Source of the DNA: Macrostomum hystrix
Lineage: Eukaryota > Platyhelminthes > Macrostomidae
Assembly (NCBI GenBank): GCA_950097015.1
Contig: CATNEN010000001.1
Location: 12,112,001-12,176,000, forward strand
Length of the DNA: 64,000 nucleotides
Direction: 5' to 3'
Part shown: piece by piece, positions 26,001 to 35,004 of the stretch
Numbering within the stretch: the first letter of the stretch is position 1
Layout of the letters: every line of letters begins with the position of its first letter
The notes under the pieces: generated by a model
The model's input: only the letters and a program-made list of their open reading frames with translations
What the model was told of the DNA's origin: nothing
Databases searched by the model: none
Program-made: the position numbers and the translations under genes

Positions 26001-26856
26001 CATGGACCATGCTCACGTTCCCGGCTTCGGCCTGCTGCTCATTGTGGTGGACGCCTTCTCCGGCTGGCCGGAAGCGGTGCCTGTTGCCGACAAGAGCGCG
26101 ACGACGGTCATCAAGGTACTCCGCTTGATTTTTTCCCGCCTGGGTGTGCCTCATACATTGGTGGCGGACAATGCTCCGGAGTTCCGTGACCAGCAGCTGC
26201 ACGAGTGGCTCAAGAAGATCGGCTGCTCGCCGATGCACTCGCCGCCGTATCATCCGCAGTCAAATGGGTGCGCCGAGCGCATGGTCCAGACCGTCAAGAA
26301 GGGGCTGCGGGCCTTCGCCGTGCACCAGGGCAGGTTCGACGCGTACCTCGCCAAGCTGCTGCTTAACTACCGGGCCACTCCGCGGGGCGACGGGCGTGGC
26401 AGTCCGTCTGCGCTTATGGGGCGACAGCTGCGAAGTCCGCTGACCCTCCAATTCGATACCGATGCGCCGCTCGTCTACCAGTCGCGACCGGGGGTGCCGG
26501 CTGAGACCGTCCGCTTTGTGGTACAGGCCGGCCACAACACGGCCGTGGTCACCCGGGACAAGGACGACAGGCCTGTGCTGGCACACCGGGATCAGCTGCG
26601 CTTGTGTCCGAGTCCAAGCCGGGCGGAAGTTACGGACAACACTGACGACGGCGGCCGGGACCCTGACGATGCCGGCCGGAGCCATGACGACGGCGACCGG
26701 AACCCTGACGAAGGCGGCCGGAACCCGGGACCTGATAGCCAGCGGCCAGACGCAGCGGCACCACCGCAGCAGACCGCTGAAGCTACACCGGAGCCCCGAC
26801 GAAGCTGCAGGTCGACCAAGGGAGTCGCCCCAGACCGACTGTCTCCTCGTTGGTGA
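23008..26856 (+). CDS. gag-pol: Gag-Pol polyprotein of the Ty3/gypsy element
   Basis: 1,282 residues in one frame, with no frameshift or stop between gag and pol. The gag part is followed by two zinc knuckles (about residues 225-260; the second is CNKCHRRNHFAAVC). An aspartic protease has LDSGSGAS at about 309. Reverse transcriptase follows with the catalytic Y-Q-D-D at about 576, then RNase H (TTDASEKAIAAIL, about 723) and an integrase with an H-H-C-C finger (about 935-970) and D-D-E residues at about 999, 1053 and 1090. The PR-RT-RH-IN order is that of Ty3/gypsy (Metaviridae). The C-terminus is rich in D/G/R/P. All catalytic residues are present. The ATG lies directly at the end of the left LTR, and the TGA runs into the polypurine tract. 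No envelope-like frame follows. Confidence 0.96.
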   Translation: MASQAASELPLNDPAMAEAWLQSFEALCRHKKLQDTNEEKQVTDLFLARAGINAVRSVSIMAKPKNIEDMTFKDIKKMIIGRLQPKKKLVIAERTRFMSQRQLSTESAQQFAERLRDAAKHCEFDKLNEQGCKQSAEDDLIQTLLISGLCDRSQRTKTLEHIQSSENPVTLDTCLQYIQQLELIQSYSSSDRSAEAREPSRSSEMAESSTPVASIDRNRNSGAQCRSCGLQHQPGKCPAFGKTCNKCHRRNHFAAVCRSSAKSKSVAPAHEIDTSECEQAGIYTIVGNESGSGSIKTVLIEGKPFKMQLDSGSGASIIPINFWRSLGEPKLRKSKLRLRQFDGTVIRTRGCFTALIEVGRQIACADVTVTECTKEHGLIGTDVLDFKLDTATVNQVERSSEPLGKLKGFRARVLLRENAQPSFFDARPLPIHLKPLVVAKLRTMIDAGILEPVPPGGSSWASPIVVVRKADGDLRICSDYKVGVNPKICSDAYPLPNIEQAFSALAGMKHFAIVDLTNAYNQIELDEASREILTINTPLGLLRWTRMPFGVKTASAQFQAAMEATVGGAVSNLVIYQDDMCVGATTADELDSKVRDLLRALSDAGMSINEKKCVFRSTEISFLGYRIAADGVRPDRKLVEKILGVSTPASKKELESFLGMTVYYSRYIKSYSEKTEPLTELRSKKVAFHWGPRQQKAFDELKQALAASPVVRIFDARKRTTLTTDASEKAIAAILSQDEHPVMYLSRRLTPAERNYSNIEREALAVVWATQRARHFLLGSKFVLQCDHQPLEFIFSPSRELPKVTSARIMRWALQLSAFDYEISYIKGSCIPHVDALSRIEFKEEGDGDDCQESFVHWTETEVLKLEQIRDATDNDPVLASVKRRIRSNAWNNCSAAERPYKAVRQQLSVENGVVCLRDLVVPPSRLRQDVLRAAHGDSHGGALATRNRLKLEAWWPGHCEDVENFVKQCQRCAEIRPMPARTCHTWPAENGPWRRVHMDHAHVPGFGLLLIVVDAFSGWPEAVPVADKSATTVIKVLRLIFSRLGVPHTLVADNAPEFRDQQLHEWLKKIGCSPMHSPPYHPQSNGCAERMVQTVKKGLRAFAVHQGRFDAYLAKLLLNYRATPRGDGRGSPSALMGRQLRSPLTLQFDTDAPLVYQSRPGVPAETVRFVVQAGHNTAVVTRDKDDRPVLAHRDQLRLCPSPSRAEVTDNTDDGGRDPDDAGRSHDDGDRNPDEGGRNPGPDSQRPDAAAPPQQTAEATPEPRRSCRSTKGVAPDRLSPRW
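23009..23026 (+). other. Candidate primer-binding site overlapping the start codon
   Basis: The first TGG after the LTR, expected to pair with a tRNA 3' CCA end, is inside the start codon context A-TGG. I cannot name the matching tRNA. Self-priming is the alternative. Confidence 0.4.
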
Positions 26857-26864
26857 TGAGGGGA
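26854..26864 (+). other. Polypurine tract
   Basis: tgatgagggga immediately before the right LTR; it overlaps the gag-pol stop codon. Confidence 0.7.
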
Positions 26865-27118
26865 TGTTGTATCGTGACTTGACTTGAAGTGCGCAGTGTG
26901 GGGCTGCACCCCAATTGTTATTGGTGCTGAGTTTAGGACTGCTTGCTCTCTCCCCGCCTGCTCTGTCTGTCAATGTACGCTTATGCCTAACCGTCTAATC
27001 CATTAGCTGATGCTTTACTCGTATCTGCATGTACATCTATGTGCAATGCCAACTATAATAAATAACAACCTCTCGCCCATTTGCGGCTCAAGTTTGGCTA
27101 GCCAGCCACGACACGACA
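26865..27118 (+). repeat. Right LTR
   Basis: 254 bp, no difference from the left LTR found by reading; followed by the target duplication ATTTG. Confidence 0.95.
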
Positions 27119-27263
27119 ATTTGATTTTTAGGTCCTTAGTCTCGTCCGACAATCTCAATTTGAGGCTACAAATTACAGCAAAGATTAGTCGGTAGAATTT
27201 CAAGTACGCCTTTAAAGTCAAATGTTTAATTTGTGAATCGTTTTGAACAATTACTTTGTATTG

Positions 27264-27300
27264 GACGATAGGTCAATGAGGCGACTGTCTCAGGCCCAAG
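27264..27300 (-). pseudogene. Fragment of metalloprotease exon 4
   Basis: The plus-strand phrase ttggacgataggtcaatgag matches, with two mismatches, 41342-41361 in exon 4 of pseudogene MP8. On the minus strand it reads S-R-L-I-D-L-S-S-N, like the start of MP exon 4. Only ~35 bp remain. Confidence 0.5.
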
Positions 27301-27334
27301 AGAGTGCGTTCGCTGGGCACCTGTGAAGAAAAAC

Positions 27335-28140
27335 GATCTATCAACGATTGGAACAACGATTCTGGTGGCCGACAATGACCAAGGACGTGAAGTACTTCGT
27401 AGCAACGTGCGACAAGTGTCAGAAGACGGCTCGAATCCCGAGCAGCCACCGGGTGAAGCTTGTGCAAGTGCCTGGAGTGGGAGGAGGCCTTTACCAAAGT
27501 TATCATCGACCTCAGCGGGCAGTATTCAAGGATGGCGAGCGGTCACTAGTACATCCTGTCGGTTATCGATGCGGTTACTCGGTTTCCAGAAGGATTCCCA
27601 CTGCGCAAGATCGATGCGGAGTCTGTGGCCAAAGCATTGATGGACTGCTTTGTAAGGACCGGCTTCCCTTAGGAGATCCAGAGCGACAGGGACACCAACT
27701 CGGCACTGCTGCAGGCCCTGTACCGGTGCACCGGAGTTGAAGGCATCCAGTCGACACCGTACCACCCGCAAAGCCAAGTGCTGGTGAAGAGGTTTCCACG
27801 GCACACTCAAGACTATGTTGAGGCGGCTGCCAGCTCGCGAGAAAAAGAAGTGGGACCCATACCTGCCTTATTTACTTTTTGCTCCCCTTTCGAACTGTTG
27901 TATGGACGGACCGTACGAGGACCGCTAGACTTGCTGCGACAGACCTGGGACGAGCAACCCTCCAAAGTGAAGAAAGACATCATCTCCATCGTGCTGGCCC
28001 AGAGAGATCGGCTGCGTGCCGGTCAGGCAGCAGCACGGAGCAACGAAGACGTAGCTCGGAAGTGCCAAAAGCTCTGGTACGACTGGAAGTCGCGGGAACG
28101 AGAACGGGAAGTTTTGCTGGTTCCTGCGATTCAATTCTGA
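27335..28140 (+). pseudogene. Decayed Ty3/gypsy integrase fragment
   Basis: Pieces of an integrase appear in all three frames: the finger end (VATCDKCQKTARIPS), a core with V-I-D-A-V-T-R-F-P-E, a Q-S-D-R-D-T segment at the second Asp, T-P-Y-H-P-Q-S, and then F-E-L-L-Y-G-R-T-V-R-G-P-L-D. Several frameshifts and stops interrupt it, including TAG at about 27550 and 27670. It is unrelated in sequence to the intact element next door and belongs to another gypsy lineage. Confidence 0.85.
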
Positions 28141-28178
28141 CCTGAATTTTGGTCCGGCTTCGTTCTTGTGGTGGAGGA

Positions 28179-28341
28179 TGTGACGTTAACTTTTCTTTGT
28201 ACTCGTACCACCCCGTGGAGTCGTTGCTATAAATAGATGTGTGTAGTGCTGAGAGGCTGTACGTGTTTGGACCTCCCTGGCTCAACTTGTAACCTGTGAA
28301 TCGTGTGTCTCTCATTTTTACTGGATTAAAAGAATGCAACA
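28179..28341 (+). repeat. Probable 3' LTR of the decayed gypsy
   Basis: A purine run (tggtggagga) precedes TGTGACGTTAAC; the segment ends in gcaaca and carries a TATA-like tataaataga. No 5' partner is present, so this is inferred from position and end motifs. Confidence 0.5.
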
Positions 28342-28703
28342 GTCACCTGAGTCATTCCGTTCAGAATCGTGCTCTTGGTCTCGGAGCACATCAGTCTTAG
28401 TCTATGCTTGTTTTTCTCAGAGTCCTGATTCTGTCTGGGAAACTTATCCCTAGTGCTGGACTGTAATGTGCCAGTTCGTGTATTGAAGTCATCTACTGTT
28501 AATACGGAGCCCTCTCTTGAGAAGAGCTGGATGAGATATTTACTCTCCTCCCATATATCGTCCTTGTAGTAGGTGAAATCTATCAGCGTGTTTGAGTCTA
28601 ACTGCTCCTGTTTGGCGTGGGTCTCACAGACGAAAACTATATATCTATTCCTAATATGTTCGTGTAAACTTGGTGACTCCATTTTGCATTCTCCACCGAG
28701 CAT
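28342..28703 (-). pseudogene. LINE endonuclease-domain fragment
   Basis: The minus-strand translation shows parts of the apurinic-endonuclease domain of non-LTR retrotransposons: V-C-E-T-H near the start, then D-F-N-T-R-T-G, and a K-N-K-x-R-L-R-L-M-C tail. No reverse transcriptase follows, so it is truncated on both sides. Confidence 0.7.
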
Positions 28704-28992
28704 CAGTACATCTATGTTCCCAACTGGTGATGATCAACTCTGACTTATTATAAGTAACCTTTTTGCAGCTGCCATGTGCTTCAGTGACTATTCGGGAGTT
28801 AAAATTTAGCGTAGAAATTGACACAGGAAGAGGCAGCTGTAGTCCTTAGAGCCAGTAAGTTAGTTGTAGTCAGTCTGTATGGACGGAGGGGTCTGATTCT
28901 GAGCGGAGAAAAGAATGAGCTTACAAATAAAGTGGCCCGGAGCACTGGCTGTCCTCAAATTGAATTTATAAAGAAAAACGTATTTCAAGGGA
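28704..28992. other. Spacer, no feature seen
   Basis: AT-rich; nothing recognisable. Confidence 0.4.
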
Positions 28993-29141
28993 AAGCATGA
29001 GATTTCCAGTGGATAGCATGAGATTTCCAGTGGATAGCATGAGATTTCCAGTGGATAGCATGAGATTTCCAGTGGATAGCATGAGATTTCCAGTGGATAG
29101 CATGAGATTTCCAGTGGATAGCATGAGATTTCTTGGGAAAA
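28993..29141. repeat. 21-bp minisatellite (agcatgagatttccagtggat)
   Basis: Seven nearly perfect 21-bp units. It grades into looser copies of the agcatga...tatcgag family downstream. Confidence 0.93.
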
Positions 29142-29620
29142 TAATAAGCTTTTAAGTAAATATCATAAGATTTATAAAGACAAACATTAGATTTTCAGGA
29201 AAAAAAGCATGGAATTTACAGGAGAAAGCCTACGATTTTAAGAAGAAAGCATGCAAATTCCAGATGGCAGCATAAATGATCCAGGGGAGCATGAATTATC
29301 GATAAAAAGCGTGAATATTCAAAGGGAAGCAAAAGTTTTCGAGAACGAAGCATTATCTGTCAAGAGGGAAGCATAAATTATCGAGAGGAAGCATGCATTA
29401 TCCAGGGGAAAGCATGAGTTGTCGACGAAAAATCATGAATTATCGAGTGGAAGCCTGGGTTATCGAGAGGAAACCATAAATTATCAAGAGGGTAGCATTA
29501 ATTATCGAAAGGGTTAGAATGTATTGTCGAGAGGGTCGCGTGGTTCATCGAGGGTAGCGTGATGTATTTGTACGGTGGCATGCTCTGCCATCGCGGTAGC
29601 ATGATTTTACAAGGGATGGC
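29142..29620. repeat. Degenerate 21-bp agcatgaattatcgag-type repeats
   Basis: Irregular tandem copies with consensus near agcatgaattatcgagaggg. Same family as 30260-30710, 31000-31310 and 60060-61140. Confidence 0.85.
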
Positions 29621-30250
29621 ATGGCTGCAGCCTATATACAATCGAATGATCTCGACTTCGATCATTGTGCCGCTTTCTTTTCATCTAGTTTCGAGGTTTA
29701 TCAGTACTTTTGTTTTGCAGAATGCAGGTCAAATTTCAGCACCACTTTAGCTAAAAAGCTTATTTTTTATTCTATCATCAACAGTTAAAAACGTGAGTAA
29801 CCGTTTTTATGTTTATTAGTATTTTAGGTACAAGTAACTGCTAGTATTTAGCGCCTTTGATTAGCTACTCTCGAAGCAAACATTTGTTAGGTAAATTATA
29901 CTCTCGCTCGGAGACAAGAATAAAATAAGTTTCGAGAGCAGCAGCAAGTTTTATTCGATACAAAACAGAGGAAAGAATTTTCGAGCATATACTCGTACGC
30001 TCGTACCTGCCAGCGTTATTAGATTCAGAAATATGAGAAAATATTTTGAGCAAAGTTATTAGCATTTTTCATTTTTCATTTGAACATTTTTCAAGCATAG
30101 CTGCATGCGTTATCAGATTCAGAAGTAAAAAATATGCGAAGCATAGCTAAAACCGTCATTCTTTTTTATATCAGACCTTGCTTCAAGCGTTACTCGATTT
30201 AAAACTAACTGAAGACTGTTTTTTTCAAGCAGGACGACTTATACTTTTTT
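29621..30250 (+). repeat. Interspersed module R1, copy 1
   Basis: AT-rich module of ~350-600 bp with shared landmarks: gcagcctatatac, ttttgcagaatgcaggtcaa, caacagttaaaaacgtgagt, gcaaacatttgttagg, and repeated ttatcagattcag phrases. Copies occur at 36965-37500 and 61240-61570. Copies 1 and 3 directly follow 21-bp arrays. Confidence 0.75.
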
Positions 30251-30710
30251 ATCTTATGAAAGAATAATTTTTGAAGAAAACATGAAATTAAAAAACATTG
30301 CGCTGGATATATGCATGCATGAGATATCAAGTATGAAGCATGGAGTTTGTGAGGAAAAGCATTAAATATATTGGGAATATCTTGAACAGATAGCATGACA
30401 TTTCCAAGAGAAAAAACATCTCCAGGGGATAACATGATACTTTAGGGTATTCTATTTTTTTCAAGAGAATAAGCTCATTGATCTGATGAGAAAGCATGAC
30501 TTATCGAGGGCTGAGCATGAATTTTCGGGGGAGCATGTATAAATAACTGATTATCGAGGGGGGGCATGGTTTAACGAGGGGCTAGAATGAATTGTTGAGG
30601 GTTGGAGGTATTGTCGGGGTGGCATGTTTTATATAGGTGTAGCACAAATTATCGAGGAGGAAACATGGATTTTCAAGAGAGGAAATATGAACTATTAAGG
30701 GGAATTTAAT
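30251..30710. repeat. Degenerate 21-bp agcatga-type repeats
   Basis: Loose copies of the agcatgaattatcgagggg family. Confidence 0.75.
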
Positions 30711-30717
30711 TAATTGA

Positions 30718-30995
30718 TTACACCTGCCCCAATTGGGTCAGTTGTGCAGCCGACAGCACAGCCGCAGCTATTGCGCGGCGCATCTGAAGGCTGCGTACAG
30801 CTGTTCAGTCCATGGACTGGGGGGACGCCACTCCCACCTTCAATTATCCCAGCTGATGCTGGCACCCATTTAACATCTGGGTGGACTGAAGCAATGCAGA
30901 GTTAAGTGTCTTGCTAAAGGACACAAATTGTTCCAGTGGAGTCGGGAATCGAACCCCCGACCTTTAAGTCGTGAATCCGACGGTTCAGGCGGTTT
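30718..30995 (-). mobile_element. tRNA-derived SINE, well-preserved copy
   Basis: The minus strand starts with a tRNA-like region containing GGGGGTTCGATTCCCGACTC (B-box). A body follows with cctttagcaagacacttaac, gtccatggactgaacagctg and an end near aattggggcaggtg. It is inserted within the 21-bp repeat field, which resumes on its other side. Confidence 0.85.
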
Positions 30996-31310
30996 GCGTG
31001 AATTATCGAGGTGTAGCATATTTTATCGAGGGGTTTGCTAAATTATCAAGTTTGGTTGCTAAAATTATCGAGGGGAAGCATGAATTATCGACGAAATAGC
31101 ATGAATTATCGACGAAATAGCATGAATTATCGACGAAATAACATGAATTATCGACGAAATAACATGAAGTATCGACGAAATAACATGAATTATCATGAGT
31201 AAAACCGGAACTGTCGAAGTGGTAGCATGACTTGTCGAGGGCGGAGCGTAAATTGTCGAGGGAGTAAAATGCATTATCAAGGGGAAAGCATAAATCATCA
31301 GAGAGCACCG
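30996..31310. repeat. 21-bp repeats incl. regular catgaattatcgacgaaata array
   Basis: Six regular 21-bp copies at about 31078-31195, flanked by looser ones. Confidence 0.85.
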
Positions 31311-31954
31311 AGGGCCGATTCTCTTAATTGAATTGGATTGCGTCACTACTTTTCTTACCCGCGAGTGTGTTAGCCGAACAGAGGGTCCGATACCGCCAAT
31401 CGAATAGGATTGCGTCACTGCTTTTAGCACTCGTACGTGCAAGCGAATGATAGCGGCTACATTAATACATACGTTACCATAATGTGATACTAGTACTAAC
31501 AGTGACCTAACTATTATAAATTAGAAACAATAAATATTTTCCTGAACACAATTGCTGTGATAAAAGCAGAGTTAAAAAACTGCTGATATGATGTCATTAT
31601 AAATATATTGAGCCTAGAAAGCTTTTCTGGTACACTGGGAGCTTGGAGCGAGATCCGAAGTGAAAACTGAGAAGACTAAAACTCGACTACGAGTTGTTCG
31701 TAGCGACCAAGTCTTGGTAGTCTTGGCAGACGCTATTGACTAATACTTATTGGGACAATCCAACATTGAAGAGAAGGCCCAATAATCCCCATACGAAGCA
31801 TTAGATTTTCAGGAAAAAGCATGAGCTTTCCAGGGGACAGCATGAGATTTTCTAGGGGAGAAGTAATGGCTTTTAGTGAGAAGTAAAGTTTTTTAGTGTA
31901 ACAGCAATTTTTTCGATACTAAGACCATATCCAATAGCTGCATGGCTGCATGGC
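31311..31954. other. Spacer upstream of MP5
   Basis: Two short copies of a phrase with gattgcgtcact (31330 and 31408) and a few agcatgag units near 31800. No gene seen. Confidence 0.5.
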
Positions 31955-32046
31955 TGAATCGCTGCATGCTCAACAATATCCGCTGGAGAAAAGCCAGGCG
32001 GCGGTGCATAAAAAGCGTCGAACCTTAGTCAGCCTAAGGCTACACG

Positions 32047-32054
32047 TATAAAAC
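32047..32054 (+). promoter_or_regulatory. TATA box of MP5
   Basis: TATAAAAC ~85 bp upstream of the ATG, in a block shared with MP1. Confidence 0.65.
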
Positions 32055-32138
32055 TTTCGCCGTTAGTTCCATTAATCAGACTTTAAAACCGGCAAGTCTT
32101 TAAACCAAACGATTCGCGCCCAAAAGTCGAGCCCAAAA

Positions 32139-34291
32139 ATGCTGCGCCTTGGTAAGCTCAGAAATTTTCTTAATTTTCAGCACCTTAATGCTTTAAGTGT
32201 TTTCTGTTCTCTATCCTCTTCGTTTAATTTGTAGTGCTGCTTGTGCTGACCGCTGCGGTGGCTCAAGCCTCAGTGTCCATCACCAGCTCCAGCTTGGACG
32301 GGCCGCATCCGTCCACCATGGAGCTGGAAGTTCAACTGCCGTACACCAACAAGAAAGTCCGCATTCCACTGACTAAGACCGAGGCGTTCGAGAATGTGCC
32401 AATGACAGTTGCCGAGAATGGCGTCGAGAGGACGTTTTCGGCCCGTCAGCTTCATCACGCCAACCACGCTCACTACAGGGACATCGACACCGAGTCAGTG
32501 ATCAGCGTCCGACACGTGAACGGTCAGAAGCGCATCAGCGGTCACGTGATGCACGAAGGAGTCTCGTACTTCCTGGAGCCTACGGGCAAATCAGAGCACA
32601 GAGTCACAAAGAACATCGCCAAGCCGGATGGCATTGAATCGCAGATTAACACGAATAAAACCTTGCGAGCTGTGAGCCGCAAGAAGCGACAGTCAAACCA
32701 AGGAACCACGGAGTACGAGGTTGAGATAAGGCTGCTTGCTGATCACACTGTGTGGAACGCTTTCAAGACAATCTATGGCTCCGATGACACAGCCATGACG
32801 GAGATTCACTACTACTACACGCACATTTTGAACGGCGTGGACACGGCTTTCAGAAATATCGGCTCGCCGTCGATGAGTATCAAGTGCATCGGCTTCACTG
32901 TGGCCAAGACCCAGGCAGACGCACCCTGGATGCCTCCAGCTGGTTCTGCTGATGGTGAGTGTTAATGATACTTAAAATCAAGCTTGTATTTAGATTCGGT
33001 ATAAAGGAAAAATTGTTTCTCATTGTTTATTGGTGAGTGAGAGCATGGTTAGATTCAAATTTCTCTTCCGCATTTCAGCCAACAATGGAGCCGCTATCCT
33101 GGGCTACATAATGACCTATTCGAAGGACAAGGGAGCCGATCACGTGATGGCATTCACGCGCACCGACATCCAGAATGACGACAAATCCGACATCTTCGGC
33201 ATGGCCTACGTTGGCGGCGCCTGCCAGGAGACGCGCCAGAGCATCAACGAGGACCAGGGCCTCCACAGCTGGGGCACCGCTTCGCACGAGCTGGCCCACA
33301 ATTTGGGCTCCCGTCATGACAACGACGAAGATCAGTGCAAGAAGGCTTCGAAGTATCTCATGACACCCTGGCCAAACTCTTATAGTCTCAGCGATGTAAT
33401 GAACTCCTATCGGTTCTCACCCTGCACCGTGAAGTACATTCAGAACTACATTAAGAGCGGTAATAAAATATTAATGAACTTGTATATTTATATCTGAATT
33501 AGTATTGCACGGTCGAAGAAAATAATATTTGCAGGATGGTTGTGAGCACTGGCAAATTATTTAGTGACATTTGACCCGCAGTCAGCAAGATTCAATACTG
33601 CCTATTTATCTGTCTACTGAGCGATATCATCGCAGAGACACCGTACATCTACCCTGACGTTTTCATCGTCATGTAGTGTACTCTTTCACTAACCCTTGAT
33701 GGTTTGCCCCCCCCCAAGGGCGTCGCAAATTACACGACAAGCCCCCAAGCCTTCTCTCCACGGCTGCGCCCCAAATATATGTAGCTTTCTATATGGAACT
33801 TTCCAGGAAATGCCAACTGTCTGAGGAGCCGTCAGGGCGTATCGGTCACCTCCATGACTGCCGCGGGTCGAGAGGGCAGTCGCATGACTCTCGACCAGGT
33901 GTGCCGACTGGCTTATCCGAGCAGCCTTGGCAAGTTTATCCTCACTGACGATGTCTTAAAAAATCCGGCAACAATCTGCGCCGAAATTTTCTGCTTACCG
34001 ACAGCTGAATCCTCCTACGGTGTCTCAAACTATGGTCTTCGCGCACCGATCGGCTCGCCTTGCGGCAACAAGAAGAGCTGCAACTGGAACGGAGAGTGCG
34101 CGGCCGACGATGCGGCCCCGGCCGCCGACGAGGCCTGCTTCTGGGGCGACTCCTGGGGCGATACCTGCGCCGGCTGGAGGAACAGCATCAAGTACATGCG
34201 CGACAGAAACGAGATAGCCAATTCCAAGACTTTATGTGCTCAATCGCTGAGCGGCTGCTGCAGAACTCTCAAGGCTCTGTGCACTTTTTGA
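32139..34291 (+). CDS. M12B metalloprotease MP5, with lost cysteines
   Basis: Exons: 32139-32151 (13 nt), 32235-32954, 33079-33459 and 33807-34291; 532 residues, as in MP1. Signal peptide, propeptide with R-K-K-R at about 153-156, zinc site HELAHNLGSRHD from about residue 314, and a C-terminal Cys-rich module are all present. Two cysteines conserved in MP1 are gone: the one in V-C-G-M-A-Y is Phe (I-F-G-M-A-Y), and the one in N-C-K-T-Y-C is Ser (N-S-K-T-L-C). The G-G-G before L-R-A-P is also altered. The frame and splice sites are intact, so the gene may still be expressed, but disulfide pairing must differ. Confidence 0.92.
33655..33790 (+). repeat. Short interspersed repeat (gacaagcccccaag) in MP5 intron 3
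   Basis: Block with cgacaagcccccaagccttc and cggctgcgccccaaat. It recurs reversed in MP1 intron 3 (about 11150-11240), in part at 34835-34875, and at 44790-44920. Confidence 0.7.
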
Positions 34292-34860
34292 TTGGCAATA
34301 GACGATAAGCTCTGAATTGATTTACAATCACAATCAATTGAAGTCACAACTCGGCCCGTCTGGTTTGTGGTCTTTTCTCCCCGCATCAGTAATTTTTGAA
34401 CTGATGCGGAAAATGAAATGGTTATTTTGTGAAAAAAAATTGTTTTCAAACTACATGAGGAAAAATAATTGCCGAATAGAGACTCGTTTCCATGTTTTGA
34501 TTCGGGGTTACTGATAGAAAATGACTGAGCGCTGTGGCAATCGGAAAAATGCCAAGGACCCATTTTAATGAAAAAGCAAACCCATTAGAAAATACTAGTA
34601 TAAAATGATAATAATAATTTCAATTGGGCTTTGGGCAATGGAATAACATTTGGTGACACTAGACTCTCAACCATCGAGGAGGCAATTCTGTCCATTTCGC
34701 TGGCTCCTGAGCACATACGCACACAGATACTGTTCGCAGGCACACGCTCACACAGACACAGGTGCTTGCATCTGCCCTGAATTTTGTATCATCAGGCAGT
34801 GAACATTTTCAGGCAGCGCCTTTGAGGTTGGCCCTCAAGGGCGTCAATTGCTCGACAAGC

Positions 34861-35004
34861 CCACAAGCCTTCAGAAAATTGTCCTGTGATAGATCTTTTT
34901 TGCACCTTCAAAACAAGTCCGATCAGCTCAATTAGAGCATTCTAGTCTCTAGATGAAGTAGTATGCAAAGGAGCGATTCTAAGACAAATTTATAATTACA
35001 ATTA
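34861..35004. other. Short spacer
   Basis: Nothing recognisable. Confidence 0.4.

Larger units (their letters stand above)
22754..27118 (+). mobile_element. Complete Ty3/gypsy LTR retrotransposon
   Basis: 4,365 bp, with LTRs of 254 bp at 22754-23007 and 26865-27118 that I find identical, starting TG and ending CA. A 5-bp target duplication ATTTG lies at 22749-22753 and 27119-27123. One uninterrupted gag-pol frame fills the interior. A purine run (gatgagggga) precedes the right LTR. Identical LTRs and an open frame indicate a very recent insertion. Confidence 0.97.
31955..34860 (+). repeat. Inverted duplication unit A, right copy (contains MP5)
   Basis: Counterpart in reverse orientation of 10101-12998. 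Confidence 0.85.
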
